Below are positions 39,372 through 44,372 of a stretch of 44,372 nucleotides of DNA, piece by piece. The stretch is from Actinomycetota bacterium. GTDB lineage: Bacteria; Actinomycetota; Thermoleophilia; Gaiellales; Gaiellaceae. Below the pieces are notes generated by a model that did no database searches, had not been told where the DNA came from, and was given only the letters and a program-made list of their open reading frames with translations. Numbering within the stretch: the stretch's first letter is position 1; each line of letters begins with the position of its first letter. Location of the stretch: positions 38,063-82,434 of the forward strand of contig PLBK01000050.1 in the NCBI GenBank assembly GCA_003134505.1. Reading direction: 5' to 3'. The translations under genes were made by a program, and so were the position numbers.

Positions 39372-41445
39372 CCAACGATCCTAAAGGCGTGAGCGTCCAG
39401 GTCTGGCCCTCGTCCTGCGAGCGCCAGTCGATCGGCAGCTGGCCGGGCGCCTCCATGGACGCGTAGCTGGCGCGGATGACGAGCGCGGAGCCGTCCGAGG
39501 TGATCGAGCGGACGACCGTCGTGGCCGGGCCGGGCGGGAGGGTGACGACCCGCGCGGTGGCACCCTGCGCCAGGATCACCTGCGGCGCCTTGTCGCGCCG
39601 GTCGACGAGCGCTGCCACGCCGCCCGGGACGACCTGGGCGGAGACGATGGTGCCGTCGGTCGTGGCCACCCGCGCCGATCCGCGGAAGCCGGGGCCGGTG
39701 AGGAAGAGCGACGTATCGGTCCACCAGTAGATGGAGCTCCCCCGCCCGGCGAAGTTCTCCCCGACGCTGGTGACCACCCGCCAGGTCCGGCCTCCGTTCT
39801 CGGTCCAGAGTCGTGTGGTCGCACACCCGCACGGCGGCGCGGGCGATCCGACGCTGATCAGCCCCGAGGACACCGAGGTTCGCAGGACACGCGCCGCTGA
39901 GCGCGCATAGATCCGCCGCCAGTGCCGGCCGTTGTCGTCCGTCGAGTAGACGCCGTCCTCGCGGCTCTGCCACAGGTGCAGCCCGTCCAGCCGGCTCGTG
40001 TACCTGCGCAGGGTCGATGCGGGGCGTCCTTGCGCGACGGGAAAGGAGCCGGCGGTGAGGCCGTGCATCGAGGCCATGAACAGCATCCCTCCGACCACGG
40101 TCGGCGGCGCGAACGAGACGCCCTGGATCGCTCGCCGGACGCGGACGCGCCCGGTTCGGGCATCGATGCCGAGCAGTGCCTCCCCGACGCCGGACAGGTC
40201 CTTCACGGGCAGCGGAACCCAGACCGTGGTGCCGGCGACGGTGGGAGACGGATAGAGCGTCGCGTCGCCGAGCGTCGTCTGCCAGATGACGTGCGGCATG
40301 CAGTCGGCGCCGAGCTGGATCCGGACGAGCTTCGACGCCGTGACGACGTAGAAGGATCGGTAGACGGGCGACCACGTCGGCTGGGTCAGGAGCGGTGCGC
40401 CCGGGTCCGCCTTCTGGAGCTTCAGCGACCAGGCGGGCCCGGCCGAGATCGCATCCGCGCGCCAACCGAAGAGCATGCCGTTCTTCGCCTGCGCGGCCAC
40501 GACCTCGCCGCAGCTCGCCGTGTCCGCGACGACCGGCGACCCGACGAAGTCGAGGTCGGTGAACCCGGACAGGCCGGGAGCGTCGGAGGAAAGAACGTCC
40601 AGGTCGGGCGACAGCTCGACGAGATGCTCGCCATAGCCGGCCGACTCGGTGAAGGCGCTGCCGCTGTTCGAGCCGCCCTCGAAGGCATTGCCCGTGACGA
40701 CGAGGATCGACTTCCGCACGGCGCTGTAGGCGGGCCCGCCCCAGCCCCAGATGCCGCCGCCGCCGCCGAGCGCGGCGGGCACGGTCGTCCAGCTGGACAC
40801 CTGGCGCGAGGCGAGGGCGACGCGGATCAGCTTTCCCTCCATCGGCTGGTCGCAGTACGACCCCGTGCCCGCGTAGACCGACCCGTCCACGAGGAGCAGC
40901 GCCCCCCACGCGAGCTCGCGCTTGTAGTCCCGGTAGAGGACGACGGGCCAGCCCGGCCGCTCGGCGCCCGTGGCGAGATCGAGCGCATGGAGGCGACCGA
41001 AGGCGTCGGCGACGTAGAGCGTCCGTGTTTCGGAATCGACGACCGGCGTCCCCGTCACCCCCCACCCGTCCGGAATCTGCGGACACGCCGTGTTCGTGAA
41101 CCGTCCCAGGTCGACCCGCCAGCGCACATAGCCGTTCGCGGCGAGCGCGTACACGATCCCGGCCGCGGTCCCGACGTACACGGTCGCGTCCCCGGCCCTC
41201 GGCACGTTGCGAGCGACGAGCGGCTGCGTCGTGACCGTCCCCGACAGCGGGGAGAACCAGGAGGTGCGCAGCGCGCCGACGGCCGACGTCGTCGCGCCGA
41301 GCCTCCCGTTCCCGCCGCCGAACGTGAGCCATCCGGTCACCGGCGACGGGCCTTGCGCAGCCTGCCGGGACAGGGCGGCACCGGCCGCCGACGCGGCCAG
41401 CGCCACGACCAGCAGCAGGAGCCCTAGGCGGTGCCGGCTTCGAAT
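39352..41445 (-). CDS. Secreted two-domain beta-propeller protein (PQQ-like plus BNR/Asp-box)
   Basis: About 697 aa. A signal sequence (IRSRHRLGLLLLVVALAASA) is followed by a PQQ-type propeller with blades such as DATVYVGTAAGIVYALAANGYVRWRVDLG and TRTLYVADAFGRLHALDLATGAE (about residues 60-420). A C-terminal propeller has Asp-box motifs: STDDNGRHW, TENGGRTW, SQDEGQTW. Such domains bind sugars or proteins at the surface; no catalytic site is evident. The start is uncertain: ATT 41445 keeps the whole signal but is a rare start, and GTG 41406 would cut it. It lies between the F420-type gene and potA. Confidence 0.75.
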   Translation of the reverse strand: MRSRHRLGLLLLVVALAASAAGAALSRQAAQGPSPVTGWLTFGGGNGRLGATTSAVGALRTSWFSPLSGTVTTQPLVARNVPRAGDATVYVGTAAGIVYALAANGYVRWRVDLGRFTNTACPQIPDGWGVTGTPVVDSETRTLYVADAFGRLHALDLATGAERPGWPVVLYRDYKRELAWGALLLVDGSVYAGTGSYCDQPMEGKLIRVALASRQVSSWTTVPAALGGGGGIWGWGGPAYSAVRKSILVVTGNAFEGGSNSGSAFTESAGYGEHLVELSPDLDVLSSDAPGLSGFTDLDFVGSPVVADTASCGEVVAAQAKNGMLFGWRADAISAGPAWSLKLQKADPGAPLLTQPTWSPVYRSFYVVTASKLVRIQLGADCMPHVIWQTTLGDATLYPSPTVAGTTVWVPLPVKDLSGVGEALLGIDARTGRVRVRRAIQGVSFAPPTVVGGMLFMASMHGLTAGSFPVAQGRPASTLRRYTSRLDGLHLWQSREDGVYSTDDNGRHWRRIYARSAARVLRTSVSSGLISVGSPAPPCGCATTRLWTENGGRTWRVVTSVGENFAGRGSSIYWWTDTSLFLTGPGFRGSARVATTDGTIVSAQVVPGGVAALVDRRDKAPQVILAQGATARVVTLPPGPATTVVRSITSDGSALVIRASYASMEAPGQLPIDWRSQDEGQTWTLTPLGSLDDPRGS

Positions 41446-42452
41446 CGCGGGATGATCTCCTCGCCGTACACCGAGAGCGTCTCTTCCTGGCCGCGGGTCA
41501 TCAGATAGATGTTCCACTGGTCGACACCGGCGGCCTCGAGCCGCCGCAGCTTCTCGACGTGCTGCTCGGCGGTGCCGAGGACGCAGAAGCGCTCGCAGAT
41601 CTCGTCGCTCACCTGCTCGCCGTGGCTCGCACCGACCCGGCTGTGCTCGGCGTAGTCGTAGCTCTCGCGCTCCATCCGCTCCACGAAGTCCGTCAGGGAC
41701 GCGGGCAGCGACGACTTGTCGTACTTCGAGAGCAGGTCGAAGACGTGGTTCGAGACCATCGCCGGGAACCAGCGCACCTGCTCGCAGGCTCCGGCGATGT
41801 CCGCGGAGACGTACGCCGGAGCGCAGGCCACCACCTTCAGCTCGGCCGGATCGCGGCCGGCCTCCTCGGCTGCGGCACGCACCTGGCCGACGATCCACTC
41901 GACGATGTCGGGATCGGCGAGCTGGATGATCACGCCGTCCGCGCAGCGGCCGGCGATCGCCAGCACCTTCGGCCCGTAGCCGGCCACGTAGACGGGCACC
42001 GGCGGGAGCTCCTGCGGCAGCGCCTTCGGCCAGGCGAGCTCGATGTCCGTGTCGTTCCAGTGCACCTGCCGGCCGTGCAGCAGGTCGCGGATCACGGTCA
42101 GCGAGCGCTCGAACTCCGCGACCTTGACCGGCTGGAGCCCGATCGTCCGGCGCGCCGAGTCGCCGCGCCCGATGCCCATGATCATCCGGCCGCCCGAGAT
42201 GTCCTGGAGTGTGGCGAACGCGCTCGCGGTCACGGTCGGCTCGCGTGTGCCGGGGTTGGTCACGTTCAGCCCCAGGTGGAGCCTCGAGGTGGCGAGCGCG
42301 GACATCGTCAGCAGCGGGTACGGCTCCTGCCAGAGGATGTGCGAGTCGTACGTCCAGCCGTACTGGAACCCGTTCTGCTCCGCGAGCTGGAACAGCTCGA
42401 CGAGCCGGCTCGCCGGCGGATCGGGCAGGACGGTGACGCCGAAGCTCAGCAC
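41424..42452 (-). CDS. LLM class F420-dependent oxidoreductase, TIGR03842/CPS_4043-like
   Basis: A 342-aa luciferase-fold protein resembling the TIGR03842 group: FGVTVLPDPPASRLVELFQLAEQNGFQYGWTYDSHILWQEPYPLL, LNVTNPGTREPTVTASAFATLQDISGGRMIMGIGRGDSARR, VYVAGYGPKVLAIAGRCADGVIIQLADPDIVEW and FVERMERESYDYAEHSRVG. GTG 42452 is chosen because homology begins there and a -10 stands just upstream. Its end overlaps the propeller gene, so it is the probable first gene of the polyamine operon. Confidence 0.88.
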   Translation of the reverse strand: MLSFGVTVLPDPPASRLVELFQLAEQNGFQYGWTYDSHILWQEPYPLLTMSALATSRLHLGLNVTNPGTREPTVTASAFATLQDISGGRMIMGIGRGDSARRTIGLQPVKVAEFERSLTVIRDLLHGRQVHWNDTDIELAWPKALPQELPPVPVYVAGYGPKVLAIAGRCADGVIIQLADPDIVEWIVGQVRAAAEEAGRDPAELKVVACAPAYVSADIAGACEQVRWFPAMVSNHVFDLLSKYDKSSLPASLTDFVERMERESYDYAEHSRVGASHGEQVSDEICERFCVLGTAEQHVEKLRRLEAAGVDQWNIYLMTRGQEETLSVYGEEIIPRFEAGTA

Positions 42453-42461
42453 GAGGTGCCG

Positions 42462-42467
42462 AGCATA
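42462..42467 (-). promoter_or_regulatory. Candidate -10 element (TATGCT, N9, GTG) for the F420-type gene and pot operon
   Basis: On the minus strand TATGCT lies 9 nt before GTG 42452, giving at most a 2-3 nt leader. No Shine-Dalgarno sequence is seen. It would be the main promoter of the following run of eight minus-strand genes. Confidence 0.4.
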
Positions 42468-42500
42468 GAACGTGGCGGAACCGGTTGTCGCGTCGGGGTG

Positions 42501-42557
42501 GGGCCGCTTCCCCGGCCCTGATCGCAGGATCAGGGGAGTTAGCGCAGCTCCTCGGCG
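42501..42557. repeat. Duplicated segment, copy 1 (3' end of DUF4242 gene and flank)
   Basis: The DUF4242 gene's last codons and its downstream flank recur at 44319-44372: a common GGGCCGCTTCCCC start, a shared AGGATC, and an identical run from GGAGTTAGCG to the end of the window. The middle 10-15 bases differ. Confidence 0.7.
42516..42535 (-). terminator. Hairpin after the DUF4242 gene
   Basis: CCCTGATC and GATCAGGG form a perfect 8-bp stem with a 4-nt loop, 3 nt beyond the DUF4242 stop. No T-tract is present. It probably ends that short transcript before the F420-type gene's own promoter. Confidence 0.55.
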
Positions 42558-42814
42558 GTGATCGGCGTCGCCTCGACGATGCGCTCGAACGGCAGCCCGG
42601 CCCGCTCGTTCGCCTCTCGCACGACCTCGGGCGAAGGCCCGGTAAAGAGGCAGTAGCACTTGTCCTCACCGGGGACGAAGGTCGAGCGCAAATACCTGAC
42701 CGGAACCCCCTCGCTGCTCATCTCCTCGGTCGTCTGCTTCGCCGCCCCGGCGGCGACGGGCAACTGCTCGTTCGTGAAACCCGGCAAGTGCCGCTCGACC
42801 ATGTATGTCGGCAT
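42539..42814 (-). CDS. DUF4242 small protein (SCO4226-type, nickel-binding relative)
   Basis: A 91-aa protein matching the DUF4242 pattern: MPTYMVERHLPGFTNEQLPVAA, SEGVPVRYLRSTFVPGEDKCYCLFTGPSPEVVREANERAGLPFERIVEA. The studied relative SCO4226 of Streptomyces coelicolor binds nickel; H9 and the Cys pair (CYC, 53 and 55) are candidates here, but binding is not shown. GGGAG lies 5 nt before the ATG. A second copy begins at the window's right edge, beyond the divergent cyclase gene. Confidence 0.85.
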   Translation of the reverse strand: MPTYMVERHLPGFTNEQLPVAAGAAKQTTEEMSSEGVPVRYLRSTFVPGEDKCYCLFTGPSPEVVREANERAGLPFERIVEATPITAEELR

Positions 42815-42842
42815 GCGTCTCCCTTCAGTCGTTCCGTCAGCG

Positions 42843-42848
42843 AGTATA
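42843..42848 (-). promoter_or_regulatory. Candidate -10 (TATACT) for the DUF4242 gene
   Basis: TATACT on the minus strand stands about 28 nt before the DUF4242 ATG, leaving a leader with a Shine-Dalgarno sequence. The same A/T cluster (GTATAG) is the only -10-like sequence before the divergent cyclase gene, so the two genes probably compete for this site. Confidence 0.4.
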
Positions 42849-42862
42849 GGGAGGGTGTCTCC

Positions 42863-44281
42863 GTGACCAGGTATTTCGCGGTGCTCTTCTCCGATCTCGA
42901 GCGGCACTCGGTCGAGTGGAGCCGTGTGCCCCGTGAGCGAATGGTGGCGGCTGTGGGCGAGTACCGATACCTCGCCGAGTCGCTCTCCGGCCAGTACGGT
43001 TGCCACTACCGGGAGTGGGCCGGCGACGGACACATGTTCCTGTTCGAGAGCGCGGACGCCGCCGTGCGGTTCGGGCTGAAGATGATCGAGAGCTGGAGCA
43101 TCGCGTCCGCCGAGTTGGCCGCGCTCCGCGACGTCCCGCGGCTGCCGCTGCGGCTCGGGTGCCACTTCGGCGAGTGCACGCCGCTCGACGAGGGGGCGGC
43201 CTGGATCGGCCGTGGGAACGCGATCGCGAAGCGGGTCGAGTCCGAGGCCGAGCCGGATTCGCTGCTCGTGTCGGAAGTCGTGCTCGACCTCCTCGACCTG
43301 CCCCTCTACGAGTTCGTGACGGTCGGTGAGCGGAGCCTGAAGGGCGACTACCTCCAGACCCGGCGGCTGTTTGTGGTGACGGTCTTTTCGCAGGAGCTTT
43401 TGGAGCAACGACCACCGGACGAGCTCACCGCGGACGACTGGTTCCTGAAGGGTGCCGGGTTGATCGGGACCGCCGAGGAATGGAGCGAGGAAGAGGCCGA
43501 CTGTTACCGCGAGGCGCTCCGTCTGAGGCCGGAGTTCGCCGAGGCGCACGGCAACCTGGCCGCCGTCCTGCGGGCACGCGGCAGCCCCGGCGAGGCGGCC
43601 CGGAACTACCAGGAAGCGCTTCGACTCCGCCCCGACTACCCCGAAGCCCACTACAACTACGCGACCCTTCTGGCAGCCCGCGGCAGCATCGCCGGCGCAG
43701 AAGAGCACTACCGGCAGGCGCTTGCGTCTCGCCCGGAGTACGCCGACGCTCACCACGGTCTCGCCAATCTGCTCGAGGCCCGCGGCGAGCGGGCAGAGGC
43801 CGAGGAGCACTACCGCGAAGCCCTGCGTCTTCGGCCCGACTACCCGGAGGTGCACAACAACCTCGCCATCCTGCTCGAGGAAAGCGGCGACCTCGAAAGC
43901 GCGGAGCAGCATTACCGTGAGGCTCTGCGTCTTCGTCCCCGGTACGCCGAGGCCCACTACAATTTCGCGCTGTTCCTGGAGAGCCGTGGCAACGTCCAAG
44001 CCGCCGAGGAGCACTATCGCGAGGCTCTCGAGCTGCGCCCGGACTATCCCGAGGCGCACAACAACCTGGCCGTCCTCCTCCAGCTCGAGGGCCGACTCGA
44101 GGCGGCCATCGAGCACTACGCCGCCGCGCTCGCGGCGCGCCCCGACGACCCCGAGACCCACTACAACTACGCGCTCCTGCTCCGAGCGAGGGGCGAGACC
44201 GTCGAAGCGGAGCGGCACCTCAAGATGGCGCGAGAACTCGCTCCGGACGAGGGACGCTTCCGGACGACGGTCGAGCGCTGA
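42863..44281 (+). CDS. Class III nucleotide cyclase domain fused to TPR repeats
   Basis: A 472-aa cytoplasmic protein. Residues 1-175 resemble the class III cyclase domain: FAVLFSDLERHS (metal Asp11), YREWAGDGHMFLF (Asp55), and GRGNAIAKRVESEAEPDSLLVS, where Asn119 and Arg124 sit at the transition-state positions with one extra residue between them. Residues about 204-466 are seven clear 34-aa TPR units (HYREALRLRPDYPEAHNNLA type) plus a degenerate eighth; the 102-bp units are alike enough to give long spurious antisense frames. GTG 42863 has GGGAGG upstream. Whether it makes a cyclic nucleotide is unknown; the TPR part probably binds proteins. Confidence 0.85.
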   Translation: MTRYFAVLFSDLERHSVEWSRVPRERMVAAVGEYRYLAESLSGQYGCHYREWAGDGHMFLFESADAAVRFGLKMIESWSIASAELAALRDVPRLPLRLGCHFGECTPLDEGAAWIGRGNAIAKRVESEAEPDSLLVSEVVLDLLDLPLYEFVTVGERSLKGDYLQTRRLFVVTVFSQELLEQRPPDELTADDWFLKGAGLIGTAEEWSEEEADCYREALRLRPEFAEAHGNLAAVLRARGSPGEAARNYQEALRLRPDYPEAHYNYATLLAARGSIAGAEEHYRQALASRPEYADAHHGLANLLEARGERAEAEEHYREALRLRPDYPEVHNNLAILLEESGDLESAEQHYREALRLRPRYAEAHYNFALFLESRGNVQAAEEHYREALELRPDYPEAHNNLAVLLQLEGRLEAAIEHYAAALAARPDDPETHYNYALLLRARGETVEAERHLKMARELAPDEGRFRTTVER

Positions 44282-44318
44282 GAGCGTCTGACCTTGCAGA
44301 TGCGGTGGAGCTGACCTC

Positions 44319-44372
44319 GGGCCGCTTCCCCTGTCCTTGCAGGATCCGCGGAGTTAGCGCAGCTCCTCGGCG
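44319..44372. repeat. Duplicated segment, copy 2 (cut by window edge)
   Basis: It matches 42501-42557 at both ends with a diverged middle (CTGTCCTTGC in place of GGCCCTGATCGC), so the pairing hairpin of copy 1 is weak here: only TCCT/AGGA around TGC. The identical last 22 bases show the duplication is fairly recent or under selection. Confidence 0.65.
44354..44372 (-). CDS. 3' end of a second DUF4242 gene (partial)
   Basis: The reverse complement of the last 19 bases reads as codons for AEELR then TAA, identical to the end of the DUF4242 gene at 42539-42814, and the downstream flank is similar too. The rest of the gene lies beyond the window. Confidence 0.65.

Noticed and set aside
39352-42669. 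One continuous 1105-codon frame joining the propeller protein to upstream sequence
   Set aside because: The N-terminal 400 residues are an off-frame reading of the F420-type oxidoreductase gene, which has full homology in its own frame.
42539-44218. Long minus-strand frame (about 559 codons) opposite the cyclase-TPR gene
   Set aside because: It is the shadow of the G/C-rich 102-bp TPR repeats; the plus-strand frame has clear cyclase and TPR motifs. Only its last 91 codons (the DUF4242 gene) are real.
42863-44281. Regular repeats that could suggest CRISPR or a satellite
   Set aside because: The 102-bp period encodes TPR units in one continuous frame; there are no short identical repeats with unique spacers.
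1-44372. tRNA, rRNA, prophage, defence island or complete insertion sequence
   Set aside because: I looked for characteristic motifs on both strands and found none; the repeated elements described lack transposase genes.

Overview
The window is G+C-rich DNA with dense gene packing, frequent GTG/TTG starts, 1-4 nt start/stop overlaps, several probable leaderless promoters, and F420-type luciferase-like oxidoreductases. Together these suggest an actinobacterium, perhaps a soil Thermoleophilia/Gaiellales-like lineage; this is an inference, since no rRNA or other taxonomic marker is present. I saw no tRNA, rRNA, CRISPR array, prophage or complete IS. No stretch over 300 bp lacks a gene; the longest gap (about 250 bp, 23.71-23.96 kb) holds a foldback-like element.

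Left (0-7 kb): a tight minus-strand operon runs M20-family peptidase-like protein, SRPBCC-like protein, YCII-like protein, peroxiredoxin, fumarylacetoacetate-hydrolase-family protein and a lone molybdenum hydroxylase large subunit. Divergent to it is a LeuA/homocitrate-synthase-like gene.

7-17 kb: a plus-strand catabolic island of unknown substrate. It has a Cys/His-rich Tat-exported protein, a GntR/FCD regulator, a flavin reductase, a CrtI-like FAD enzyme, a luciferase-like monooxygenase, a xylose-isomerase-like TIM barrel and a complete branched-chain-amino-acid-type ABC importer. A 17-bp operator-like palindrome occurs both before the regulator and before the monooxygenase (16 of 17 bases identical). 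A small DUF6636-like secreted protein follows.

17.5-23.7 kb: a minus-strand cluster with two 2-dehydropantoate-reductase-like paralogues, a creatinase-like M24 protein that lacks most metal ligands, an F420-type oxidoreductase and a guanidino-modifying-superfamily hydrolase/transferase. A divergent EamA transporter follows.

23.7-25.9 kb: a roughly 230-bp inverted-repeat element, then dinB carrying an in-frame 78-bp palindromic insertion flanked by a 5-bp direct repeat, then a DUF2652 protein.

25.9-42.5 kb: polyamine/amine metabolism. One minus-strand operon has an Lrp regulator, an APC permease, a universal stress protein, a class III aminotransferase and a DAO-family oxidase. A second has an F420-type oxidoreductase, a secreted double-propeller protein, potADBC, an aminobutyraldehyde-type dehydrogenase and homospermidine synthase. 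A saccharopine-dehydrogenase-like gene lies between them. Together they could import putrescine or spermidine, deaminate and oxidise it to GABA, or convert it to homospermidine.

Right end: a DUF4242 gene divergent from a class III cyclase-TPR fusion. The last 19 bases are the 3' end of a second DUF4242 copy, so this module is duplicated.
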